Source: Strigops habroptila
Taxonomy: Eukaryota; Chordata; Aves; Psittaciformes; Psittacidae
Assembly (NCBI RefSeq): GCF_004027225.2
Contig: NC_044288.2
Coordinates: 3,316,719 to 3,380,718 of the forward strand
Direction of reading: 5' to 3'
DNA: 64,000 bases
Below are positions 49,362 through 61,470 of the stretch, in pieces (the stretch's first letter is position 1; every line of letters starts with the position of its first letter). The position numbers and the translations under genes are program-made. A model generated the notes under the pieces. It made no database searches and had not been told where the DNA came from. It was given only the letters and a program-made list of their open reading frames with translations.

Positions 49362-52300
49362 GTAAGTTACAGGACTGAAAGGGGGGGATAGGGAGAGGGA
49401 AACAAGAAAAGAGAGGCAGAGGTGTGATCTTTGCAGAAGGTGTCATCATTGCAAATCATAAGGTTTCCTGACTGTTGACTTTTCTGTGTTCCCAAAAGAG
49501 AAAACACAATGATTCCAAAGGGATGGGCAAAAGAGGTGCAGGAAGGGGGGGGGCAGGAAGAAATTTATTGTACTGGGAGGGCTTTTTAACTATATTTTCC
49601 CTGGCTCTACCAACTGGAGCTCATGGAAATTCACTCTGCTTCCTGTTTTGCCCTTGCAACTAAATGCAAGAGCTCTTATCCATGCAGGGGTGTGTAGCTT
49701 GGGAGAGCTCAGCATGGCTACCTGGACCTGTCGTTTAGAAACTGGGCAGCACATTGGCAATGGAAACTCTGGGAGAGCTGAAATCAGGAAGCACTGCAGG
49801 GAGGAGGGATTTGGGCCCCAATCAAGCAAAGGGTGGGTGGGCAAAGCTGCCTTATTTCCCTCTCTACATCCAGTTGGACACTATATGCACCATTTCGGTT
49901 TCTGTTTGGAGCTGTGGCTGTGTTCAGCAGCCAGGCAGCTGGTGTAACCGCTCTAGGGTGGGCACAGATGGCATCAGGCAGAGGCAGAAGAGCATGAGGG
50001 ACGTTTCTTCCTCACCGCCTGGTTGCTTTCAGGTGGCTTTAAGTCACACTGAGGATGTGGTTTCTCGCACAGCAGAGGCACTTAAAATAATCCCATGTGC
50101 TGCATTCAGTGTGCAGAGTCACGGGTTGGGAGGCTGCAGGGTGATAACATTAACGGGTGGCTTCAAACCCGCTCCTTGTATAGGAGAAGCAGAGCTGTAG
50201 CCTGCAAATACGTGCTGGGCATGGCAGCTGTTACAGCCATGCCACGCATGGGAAGGACATGCCATGGTCTGCCTGCAGCACCACTCTGATTCCTGGGGCA
50301 GCAGAAGCAATCCAAGCTGCCGGAGAAAACCCTTGTTGCACCATAGCCCCCACGTCACTCACACAAAGCCAAGGCAAGAATCTGACATCCTGGTTTAATG
50401 GTTTTGGACTCCATGATGCCATGCCTGCGTACACTGGTGAAGGATTCAGCTCATGAAATGAAAGGCAAAGGAAACTGGAGATCAGCTGGTTGCTTTTTGG
50501 GGGTAATAAGATAAAGGGAAAGCATTCCATGAATGATAGGATTTTATGAACACACAATGAATCAGCAGCACTGCGGGTTGCTGGAGGTAGTGACCAAGGC
50601 AGGTGGTTGCGCTTGGGTGCAGTGCAGCATCTCTGCACCTCCCTGGTTTGGGAGACGAAATGGTCCCATGCTAGCTTAGAGCAGGAGAGCAGAGAAACAT
50701 GGGTCTGCACCTCATCTTCATGCAATGTAACCAGCAGCATCTTTGCCCTGGCATTACCTGAAAGCCAAGCACTGCAGTAGTATTTCCATGCCATATTTTA
50801 GTCATTTGGGGACCTCAAAAACATTATAAGGTTGGTTAAAAGAATCATGTGATTTTATAGCCTTTTTTGCCTTCTGATTTTTGAGCATCTAGATTACGCC
50901 CTGGGCAGGCTACTCCTCTTTTGCCACAAGCTCAAACCTTACCATCTCACTGCTTTAAAGAAAAAGAAATTGCTGCATTTCTTGTGCATTCTTACAACAC
51001 CAAGACACAAAAATTCAACCATATCAAAGCTGATTTCTGCACAAGCACAAGCAATTTCTGACAACCAATTAAACATACAGCAATCACAGAGGGGTGCTCA
51101 TGAACTGTTTAGAAATGGAACCCTGGGAGGAAGTATTGCCAAGATCTGAAGAGGTGCTGGCAAAATTAAAGGCCTGTGCAAAGGTGGGAAACACAAGACA
51201 GGGAACTACAATGCATTTTCTCCAGGGAGCTATGAGAGCGCCATGAGATGCGAACGATCTGTTATCAGTGGTGAAACAGAAGGACAGAAAATGAGTATGT
51301 TTTTTCCTAGCTGGGAGGGTGAACCATAAAACATAAAGCCTTTTTTGTCTTTCTCAGAAGTCAGTAAACGCTTTGAACTGAGGTGCATTTTTCTCCTAAG
51401 TGTCCCACCGTGATGCCACTAACAATAGAGATTCGTGATTTGTACCAGGGTGTGATGGAGGAGGGTGAGACACCACCGTTCAGTGCTGGTGGCTAGCAGG
51501 GAATACTTCATTACCAGTGACATCACATGAAAGATGTGTTTTTTAAGGGTTTATGGGTCTATTGAAGGCACTAGGTGAGTATTGAACAGCAAAAGGCAGA
51601 GAGCCTTGGAGTGAGCCTTCACAGTGCTCGCGGGAAGGAGTCTGCAGAAGAGGTTCAAAGGTCCACTGAGGATGGGCGAGAGAAGCTGCTTGTCTCTACA
51701 AAATGGCAAAGGCAGAAGTCATAAGACAGATGTCCTGAGTCAGCCCTGATGTCTAGCAGCCTCCCGGCCTGTCTCCAACAGCAGCCAGCAGCCACTGCTC
51801 AGAGAGAAAGAGACTGGAAGCAGGACAGGTACCAGGTGATCCCTGCCCTGTGCATCCTCTGCAGTCAGAACTTCTTGAGCTTGAGGTTACGTGAAAACGA
51901 TCATGTTTACTAGCTGTTGTGTTTAATAACCTCCAGCTCTGTTCTGCTCACATTTCCTTTTTAAACATTTCTTCCCATGTTAGGCAAATTCTAGTGGAAC
52001 ATCTCTCTGGGTTTCTTTTACACTGAACCCCTTGGAAAACAGACTAATTTTTGGAGAAGGCTGTCTTGTCTTACTTCTTTAAGAGACGACACAGAATAGC
52101 AACCACTTTTTTCTCTACCTCTTCACCTTTTTGATCATGTAGCTGCAGCTGGGGAGGGGGAGGGAAAAAGAAAAGGGGATTTATAACTTGGCAGTGACTT
52201 GGATGATTTGTTACATCAATACTGTTTGTTTGTATCAGTATAAATTATTGCTGTGGGTCCTAGGGATGAATCATAGTGATGCTGGGGGATAGTAATACTA

Positions 52301-55300
52301 TCAAACGGAAGCTCTCAGGCTTTGTGGCGGTGTCTTGTCCTCCTATAAATTAGGTTTGTCTCACTGCTGATCTCTCCATAGACAGTTGAAGTAAATCGTG
52401 GGCATTCTCAAATAGGGAGGCAGAAGGAGATGAATGAGGAGAAGACAGAGTTGTATGATTAGCAAAGCTTCGCTGGGTGTTGTGAGGTGACTTCAAAGAA
52501 AGCATAGAGGAACTTGTCTTTCTGCTCATCAGCTCCTCCCAGGCATGAACAGAACTTGTTATTTGACATTAGCTTCAAGAAAAAGGCTGGAAAGTTGCTT
52601 TTGTGCATGCAGGATGGGTGGAAAACCTGCAATTCATTTGCTACCAGTCCTTGGTTAGAGCCAGAGGAGGTCTGAGAAAGCGGTATCTGTACTCGGTCTG
52701 GCCTCAGTTGCAGATGAGCTCTTTTTTTTGGCATCTCTTTCACTCAAGGAGCAGTCTCATCTCTGGAACATTCCCCAGGTCCAGTCCTCACCTGTGGACG
52801 TGACTTGTGTTGTTACAGAGCTGCAATACATTGCGCTTCCATCAGGCTGCGACTGACCCAAGATGTTTAGAAGACCTTGTGATGCTCCCTTACCCTCCTG
52901 GAGCATCTCTGTGGCACAAACAAGATGGGTAGAAGGAGGCAGCAGGCAGGAAAAGATAAAATGTTTTGAAAGGAAACCAACTGGGAGCTAAAAACATTCC
53001 TCACTGCATCCTATCCTGCCACAACAACCACTTGTAAATTAAAACAAGCTCTGAAAGTACCAGCATTTATATGTGGTGCTATTTGCCCTCAGAGTGCTGG
53101 ACATCACCTGTTTGTGTGCACTGCTGTCAGAAACCTTCACAGCACTGCATTGCACTGCCAGAGCAGCGTGCCACTGTCCCAAATGACCCCTGTTCCTTGT
53201 GGTTTCAAGCTCTTCTTGCAGAGAAAAAAGAAAGGAGCAGCAGAAACACCAAGGCCATGTGCATAAAGATAAATTATTTGGAGATTAGTCAAGCTGCACA
53301 TATTTCAGAAAGAAAAAAGCACATGAGAATCTCTAAGAGCAGTTTAACCCCACTGCAGCTGCAGCAGAATTATTCGCCAGGGAACCAGGGCTGCATGCAT
53401 CATGCTGGTAAGATTCTGCTTTGCAAGACACCTCCAATTTAACAGCCTTGATTTAATGACTACCTCAGTCCTACGTAGTTTTCTGGTGTTACAGATCTTT
53501 TACCAATAAATGTGAAGCACTCCTTTGAAATGAAGGCAGCAACAAGATGAGAGGTGTCCTCCAAAAGTTGCTGCTGGAGGAGACAAACTAAGAAGGACTG
53601 GCTGGTGCAGGGGCACACTGAGTGCTGGGAGGTAAAATTTCCTATTCTAAGCCTGCCTTTCTCCTGTTGTGACATAGCAATAAGAAAGGGAACTGGATGC
53701 TTGTCTGAGCAGTCCTGTCTCTGAAATGGGAACATTTTGGTTTCTTGTGGAGCTGAAGGGTGAATCTTGAGTTAGAATATACATGGTCTTGCAGAGTAAG
53801 GAGTGCTGAGCAGACACCACATCAATCTTCCTCTATCTTCTTCTCAAATTGAGGTGAGCAGCCCACCGTAGAGGTTTCATCACCTTGCGTGTCTATTGTC
53901 TACAGGAATAAATGAGATTGTCACATGCCAGGCAGCAGCGTGTCAAAGCCAAAGGCAGGTGATGGAGAGGTCCTCACATGGTACTTGTGATGGAGAGCCA
54001 AGGGAAAGGCCCAGAGATCATTGCCTGTTTTATCTTGCTGCAGTTCAGTGGCTCATTATTTCTATGCAAAAGCTCTTTTAAACAGAAAGTTTAAAACTCA
54101 GCTGTCACTTTAAAAGCTTTCTCCTTAACTTTCAGATTGGGCTTGGGTTTTCTATCTGACATGCGCTTATCCTATGTGACTGCAGAGGGTCTGGTTGTGT
54201 GACTCATTTCAACACCTGCAAGGAAACCACAGCCTCTTTTACTCTACTGTTCCCCTCTTTGATAAGATGTTAGAGATGGTTCTTTATACTGAAGTTTAGC
54301 CTCTGGCTCTGCTCTGGCTGTAAATCTGGGATGGGAGCATTTGGGAGCATCTGGGATTTGATCTCCTGCTTTAACTCACTTGTCTTTCAGGAATGAAACT
54401 GATATTTAGGACTCACGTCATCCGTTTTGCTCAGGCCTCCATTTAATAGAAATCTGAAAAAGCAATTTCTTCCTATATTTCCCATGTTGCCAATTGAGGG
54501 ATTTGACCAGCAACAGCCACAAGGGAAGTGAAATCTCTTTGGTTTCATGTACATGAAACCTCTCAGATGAGCTAGGGCACTTGAAGTCAGCATATGATCT
54601 TCATGTGTAGTTAGTTAAGAGATCCTTCACATCCCGGGGGGGATCATCAGGTGTAAGGAAACTTCAGATCAATCCAATTTCATCCTTGACAAGTTTCAGT
54701 GCTTCCATGGGACTTTAAAGGCTGTTACATTAAACTGAATTCCCGTTAACTTTCTTGTGTCCCCATGTAATGAGATCTAGATATTGCCAAGTTCATTTAC
54801 TGCATGGCAAATAAATGAAGAACAAAAGCTCTGTGTCTCATGTAGCTGTTGAACAACCTGATACCAGATAGGCCAGGAGGAAACATGACACATCCTTTCT
54901 TCCAACTCATGCTCTAGACAGTATTTTAAATTCAAAGGGAAGGCTCATGGTGGGACACAGGGTTCCAGTCCCCATTGCAGAAAGAGTGTGACTTGGTGGA
55001 TGATCACTCTAGAAGCAAAGGGCTACCATGGAGGTGCTACAGCTCTTTCAGAAACTGCACTTGCAGCTTGTGGCACAGAAAGTTCATCAATTTGACGTCA
55101 AAAATAGTTTCTAGGTCTTCTGCAGCTAACACAGAGACAGTGAGAGAGTCTGCATTCAGTTCCTGTCTTTGCCATCCCTCCCAGCCATGCTTCCCCATTT
55201 CTGGGGCAATGCAAAGCCTTCCTTTCCATGCCTCTATGTTCTATGTTTGAGTGCAGTGTCAGCCCTAGCACATCTGACTATACATTACTCCTGTCTGAGC

Positions 55301-56474
55301 TCTGTCTGGATCTTGCATAGCATCTCCAACCAAAGACAAAAACCATTCTCTGTTCTGCTCACTGATCAGTTAGGTTTGCCTCATCCCCCTGCAGATGCTG
55401 GTTTTGTGTTGTTTCCCACACATAAAGTGTGCAAACATGAGCACAGACCACAACAGTTCCAGTTCCTGCTTGCCTGCGTCACTTCTTTAAGCGGTTGTTG
55501 AAATGAAAGGCTGATGTAGCTATTGTGGGAAAGTTGCTTCAGCTCTATGGTACGTAAGCTTGTGTTGATCTTGGTGGCAGATACAAACTTGCTTCCCGCA
55601 TCAGTGTGGGGTGACTCACAGACAGAGGTTGTGCGGTTCAGATAACATTGGCTTCTGTCATTCATCTCTTCACAACAACCTGTTTTTTGTTGATGGTGCT
55701 TCTGTTGATGGCTGCTGTCCCTGGTAGTCTGCAGAAAGGGCTCTCCCAGTGCTGGACCTGGTGTTGGTGAGGACATGGACCTGTTGGAGTGAGTCCAGAG
55801 GAGGCCATGAAGATGCTGCGAGGGCTGGTTCAGCCTGGAGAAGAGAAGGCTCCAGGGAGATCTTAGAGCAGCTCCAGTGCTAGGACTGAGACCACAGCTC
55901 TAGACCTCACTCCATCTCACAGCTTGCTAAACTCAGCATGGAATGAACCCTGGGGTCTGGGGTTTGATTGTTCAAATCAGAAACTTGGAGGAAATCATTG
56001 TGGCTCAATGTGAAGAAAAGCACATTTGGAAATTTTTCTCAAATAAAGAAGGAGAATTATATTTTTGTCAATGCATAGCTAACCTTAGAGAGATCTTCAT
56101 TCTTTTTGCGTTTCTTTTTACACTTTAGAATACCAATGTTACATTTAGCTCAATTCTGAAGCAAAATGCATGTTCAAAATGTAAATCCAGGACTTTCCAG
56201 ATAAAAAATGTTGAAGCAAAACTCATTAACTTTGTATTTTCTCCATCGTGCTTCAGAAGCTGGCAGAAAAAGTTAAACCCAAACCACTAATAACCTGGTA
56301 ACTTTTGCCTCAGTACTTTCTTGTACAGGATTTGAAACCCTTCATGTCTGTCTCACTTGGAAACCAATCCTGCATTAAGGACTGTAGCCACTGCATGCTC
56401 CCTGGAAACAAATCTGTTGATAGGAAGTTGGCCCAAGGCCCACTGAATTGTGTCTTTTGCGTTTGTCCTCCTAG
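49362..56474 (+). other. LAPTM5: LAPTM5 intron 1
   Basis: This 7.1 kb intron is bounded by gtaagt and cctcctag. It contains a G-tract near 49380, a second G-tract near 49546, a longish minus-strand open frame at 50231-50794 that I do not regard as a gene, and an internally deleted CR1 fragment at about 55774-55880. I recognise nothing else in it. First introns of blood-cell genes often carry enhancers, but no single element here can be called from sequence. Confidence 0.8.
55774..55880 (+). mobile_element. CR1 LINE internal fragment with internal deletion
   Basis: This piece of CR1 ORF2 lies inside LAPTM5 intron 1. It reads tggacctgttggagtgagtc, cagaggaggccatgaagatg and cgagggctgg, then jumps directly to ttcagcctggagaagagaag and ctccagggagatcttagagc. 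Compared with the copy at 29150, the part encoding [13 protein letters not shown] is missing. No CR1 3' tail follows, so the 3' half was lost. Confidence 0.85.
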
Positions 56475-56568
56475 GTTATGAGTGTTTTGCTGCTGATTGA
56501 GTACTCCCTGGAGGTGGCGAGTGGGAAAGGCTTTTGCAAAGACCTGGACAAGGATTACTACAGAATTG
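56475..56568 (+). CDS. LAPTM5: LAPTM5 coding exon 2 (partial gene)
   Basis: This exon is 94 bp and encodes 31 residues plus one base of the next codon. It completes membrane segment 1 (VMSVLLLIEYSLEVA) and enters the first lumenal loop (SGKGFCKDLDKDYYRI). Human LAPTM5 has a similar MSVLLFIEHSVEVAHGK stretch, with a lumenal cysteine at the matching place and the same exon length and phase. The acceptor is a strong pyrimidine tract ending in cctcctag|GTT, and the donor is ATTG|gtaggt. Exon 1 lies 7.1 kb upstream on the same strand. The codon split after this exon predicts that exon 3 starts in phase 1. I could not find an exon 3 (the second membrane segment) before the end of the window, so the rest of the gene should lie to the right. 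Confidence 0.9.
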
Positions 56569-57417
56569 GTAGGTCACCAGGATGCTGGAAAGCAGCAAGG
56601 GTCTGTGGGGTTGAAAGGGAGCCCACGGTCCTGCATTGGTCCCTCTTTCTTTTTCATCAAAGAAAATTGGAAACTGGTGTTCACAACAGATGGGCAAAAG
56701 CTCAGACCCAGAGGCAAAATTTAGGATCTAAAGATTTGGCCTTGGCTGTGTTGGCTTTTTGGAGCCCAGTGTGAAGCCCAGAGAAGTTGTCTTTCATTCA
56801 GTGGATCAGGCCATGAGCCCAAACTCTTCAGTACCCTCATACTCCTTCAGCTTCCCACTCCCTCTGCAATACACTTTGCATTAATCTGACAATCTTCCTT
56901 TCCCCTTCTCTTTCTTTTCACCAACTGTAGATCATTTAGGCCTTACACACACTGATGACTTCCTTCACATATCAGGCATTTTCCAGCAAAACACTGAAGT
57001 TTCTGACCAGCTCCTCAATGGACCAAGTCTGACCAGTGAGCCAGGGGTCCTGGAGTGGGGAGAAATCACAGCCCCACACTACATGCCATAGGTGAATGGG
57101 CTACCTGACATTGCCACTGAGACCCTGCCCTCTATGCCATGGAGCCATCCTCTTATCCATCATGCCATGCAGGGGTCCCTCACCTCACAGCTGAAGGCAC
57201 TTCAGAGAACCCCACCAACCCACCTCCTTTTCCCCCTCGTCCCTTCAGCTCCCATCCCAGATTTTCTCAACCCCTGCTGTTTTTTGCAGAACATTACTTG
57301 TCTGAAAGAAGCAGCCAGGCTGTTTCATATCCCATAAACAGTCACAAGCATCACATTCAATCATGGTTGATTGAATTCCTATGGCTTGAGCTTGGAAGGA
57401 TCTAGCTTAGCTTTCTT

Positions 57418-57455
57418 AGATATCTCACATTGGGTGAGATATCTCACATTGGGTG
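57418..57455 (+). repeat. Perfect 19-bp tandem duplication
   Basis: Two identical adjacent copies of agatatctcacattgggtg are seen at 57418-57436 and 57437-57455, in LAPTM5 intron 2. Their identity suggests a recent slippage event, or an assembly artefact. Confidence 0.95.
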
Positions 57456-60352
57456 CCATTTAAAATAACATAACTCCCCAAACCTCAAATATTACTTAAC
57501 CAGGCTAATTCTGTGTGAAGCAAACACAGGGTACTTTTTCCTTTTCTGAGTCACTTTTCGATATAAAACCACAAGTTGAGACAACCCTTCTCTGCGGTGT
57601 GCAGAAAGACGGAAACCAGGCTCCCACACCCTGCATTGTCTCTCCCTACAGAGAAGCCTCATAGTCAGAGAAAAACGCAACTCACAGCAGCAAGGACTTG
57701 CCTGTTCCCAGCTTTTTCAGTGTGTCCTTCCCCAGGCTTTAAGGATGCACAAAGAGACCCTCTGTAGGTGGAGGAAAAGGAAACCAAGTACAGCAGATCT
57801 TGCCTGTCCCCAGGGTAGGACTTAGACATAGTAGAAAGAACCAAACCAGGCACTGTCTGGGTGATGTTATTGCTAACAGATGGGTTCACATTCTTCAAAA
57901 GAGCCCAGCTGGGTTTTAGGAGGCACCACTGTGATCCATCAAGACTGTTTCAAAAGGCATCAACAGTGAGCAGAAAATGGAAATCTGGGTAAGTTCCTGC
58001 TAATACAACACCAAGCAAGGGTCTGCTGTCATCTTTTACATGGGGCATTACTTCCAAAGTTATCCAGTCTGGGTCGGTTGGAGGCTACTTTGCTTCGCCG
58101 TGGTCCACAGAGGTCCCTCTGCAGCTGTGGCTCAACTCAACGCCCAGTGTAGATTTGCATGATGACTGCTTTGGAAAATGCTTTCTATGGAGCATTCCCA
58201 TTAGGGCAATATGCAATACACCAAACAGGCTCTAGAACCTGGCTGTTTTCTGGGTGTCTAGGATCATCACAACATAGGTAGGAGAATCCACTCATCCATT
58301 CCTGTAAAACACATTTCTAGTTTGAATTTTACAAATGAAAACTGAAGAACATGATTCAAGTGTGACTTTAAGGTCTTGCTGCCTTCTTTTGGGGTTGGTT
58401 TTTTTGTTGGTACCTGGCTTGGCCATGGGCATAGCTGGAAATAGTTTTTCCTGATGGTGGAGTCTGCACATGCATTCTGACTAATGCACTAATGTGAGCT
58501 GCTGAAAACCAGCCATTATATTTGCAGATCAGTCTACATGCCCACAGAAGCAGTTATGTAAAAATGACAATTGTTTTTCATTATTTTTTTGCAGAAAGAT
58601 CATCCAAGGGCAATAATTTTTACTTTTCTTCACATATCTGAGTAAAATCTTCTTTAAAGAAAAAAAAGAAACCAAATTGTTGAGGCAGATTTTTCAGACC
58701 ATTTCCGTACAAAGCCATTATACGCTTTAAAAGCAAAATGTGCCTTCCTGTGAATCTGGAAGGTTTTCTTTAAGAATAAAACTGTTGGGAATGAAATTGG
58801 CCCCATTTTTAACACCCCCCCCTCTTCCCACACAATCAAAATGACAGGTCTTCCCCCTCCTCCCTCTTCCATTTCCTCCTACACAACAAGGAACATTTTC
58901 TAATGAAATCCCCAGCACTTCCACTTGGCTTCTCTTCCCAAGCATTTCAAAAGGCTCTGCTCAGGAGATTGTATTTTCTGATTATAGTTGGAATAAACAC
59001 AGGGCAACACTTCTATTTCCAGAAACTAGCAGGGAAGCAACACAGCAAATCAGTACAAAAAGTTCAATTTGACTTCAAAACCCAGATGGAGGAGTTGGAG
59101 AACAATTTGGGGAGAGGTTCTGTCGATGCCCTCAGCATCTGCTGCTCTATTTGTAGATCCTGCCAGATTAAAACACCTCTCAGAATATATAATGCTAACA
59201 CTGTAATCATGGCCCAAGAACATAAACAAGACAAGGTTTATGGGAAAATGCTTTTCACGTGATACAGTAGGGAAAAAATACATGTAGGAGTTCTTTATAA
59301 GGAATCAGAGCTCCCTCAAGATTTCTCAGCAGTAAGTTTTGCTGCCTTAAAAAGAGGGTATGGGGTGGCCCTCGACTTCCACAGGTATGGTCAGGGAGGG
59401 GAAGGAGAATTGGAATTGTAGGTTTTTGTGATTGCTGGGGTAATGGGAAAGGCGACTGGGAGAGCTGCCCTCAGAAGAGAGATGCTCTGTCCCTTGCAGC
59501 CTGCGCTCCTCACTTACATCTTGGCTTACAAGATGCCACAGGCACCACAGGACTGACAGTGCTCCTCTGAAATCTGCTTCTCAATGAAAGCTGACCAAGA
59601 AATTAACATAAGGCCTGCTGAAAATGTTGGGTTAAAATGGAAAGATGACTCATGTTCTTCTTTCTCTTTGGGAGCCTTGAAGACGATTTGCCCACCCCTT
59701 GTGGGGTCAATGCCAGGGTGTTGGCTGATCTAAAGTAGATGTAAATTTATTACCTAACTGCTATTTAAGAAATAACACAAGATTAGTTTGGCCAGGCAGA
59801 GAGAGCAGGAGACAGACTTTGCAGCATGGTAATTGCGGGCATTCTGTTGCAATTTGAAAGAATTCAGTTCACATCTCTATGCTGTATCTCAAGTACAGCA
59901 TAAATTTGGATGAGCATTTGCCGTGCAGCCTCCCCCATTGCCAGTCTATTAGAAATCCCACCTTGAAAAGTTGAGAAGCCTTCCTAGCAAAAGTCTTCCT
60001 GGCAGTGCTTCATTCCTGAAAGCCCATGAGCTTCGACAGACGAGCTTTTCCTGCTGAAAAAATAAACCCAAAATGCAATCCCCCCCAAAAACACTTCAAA
60101 TAACACCTCCTTACCAGTTCTAAGCTGCTAACATGAATGGGTTTCTGCCTTGAAAACATTACACCCCACTGCTTGCTGTAGGTTAGATCTTTAGGATGTC
60201 TTCAATTCATGCCCGTGCACAGTCTGAGTGTTAATCACTTTTATTTTTCACTAATGACTATAACGAGGCTGTGGACAAAGTACAACTGGAAAAGTTGTTC
60301 CAATTTCTGTCCAGCCAGCCAAGAACAACACCTCAGTTATGCCTGAAGACCT

Positions 60353-60385
60353 GTGTGCATAGCATATACCATATACTATGCATAC
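60353..60385. repeat. Imperfect inverted repeat (15-bp arms, 3-nt loop)
   Basis: Arms GTGTGCATAGCATAT (60353-60367) and ATATACTATGCATAC (60371-60385) pair around ACC. In plus-strand RNA there is one G-U wobble and one C-A mismatch. It lies in LAPTM5 intron 2, about 3.8 kb after exon 2. Confidence 0.9.
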
Positions 60386-61235
60386 CATTTCCTATGCAAA
60401 AGATACTGCCTCCTTCTCTGCTGAAAACCAGATCTGGTTGAAGGGACAGGAATGCTTCATTCCCTTGCTGGTCCTGCCCAGCCTTTGAATGCGGCTGTCC
60501 AGAAATAACTCCCTGCAGCTTATCAGCAGCACTGAATCAGACACTGCCATGCTTCACAATCTGTGAATGCAACTGTTAAACCACAGCTTTATGAGCCCTG
60601 TATGTATTTTCCATGCCAGTTCATTGGGCTATAAAGCAGAAAGGGTTTCTTTGCATTCATAAGAAATATTAGTACTCATTCAATGTCCCTCCTGGCTACC
60701 TTCAGGGCAAAAACCCTGATGTGAAGTTAATAAAAAATAGACATTTAGCAAATAAATGCTCTCTTTTCCGGTCGGATGGGCGGGTTTTTGGGGAACTACT
60801 TGCTAGCATCACAAGTATCTAGTGCAGCTCTGCAGAGGCTCTGTCATATGCCTCTATTCTGGTTACACCACCTCCCCAAGGAAAATGGCGTTTACTTCAC
60901 AGCACATCTATATGCCTGCTCATTAAATTCCCTGGGGTCTCTGGGAGACTCAGGTAGTCTCAGAGGAATTGAATAAGAAAAAGCATAAGAACTAGCATCT
61001 TTCTTTATTTGTTGCCACTGTTTATTTCTGTATGCTTTTGGGAAAGGGTGCACCTCAAAGGGGGCTACATCTCACCACACACTGCCAGCAATAAAGTACC
61101 GCTGCCAGCATGGACGTGGCTGTGGAACAGAACTATTCTTGTAGGTAGGACATTCTAGGGCTATGAGAATGAAACAGGCTTTGTGAGGAGCAACATTTCT
61201 TCCCTGCCTGATGCTATAATCACTGAGCAAAGGTA

Positions 61236-61470
61236 AGGTGGATCCCTGGAGATCTCCAGTCCAACTTCCTGCTTGAAACAGGGCTGACTCCAAAGTTGCG
61301 GCATTTTGCTCAGGGTTTTGTCCAGTTGAGGTTTGCAGATTCCTCCAAATTAGAATTCCACAACCTCTCTGCATCCCTGTTCAAGACTGCACCACTTACT
61401 GTAAATTTTTTCCTTCCTTCTGTGTCGAATTTCCTTTATTCTAACAATTGCCTCTTGTCTTGAAATAACA
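61236..61470 (-). mobile_element. Ancient CR1-type LINE fragment (diverged subfamily)
   Basis: This sequence resembles the 3' part of a CR1 subfamily different from the other copies. In plus orientation it reads cctggagatctccagtccaa, cttcctgcttgaaacagggc, gctcagggttttgtccagtt, attccacaacctctctgcat and tttttccttcc, ending near ttgcctcttgtcttg. Gaps and substitutions are many, and no ATTCTATG tail is present. It lies in LAPTM5 intron 2. Confidence 0.75.
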
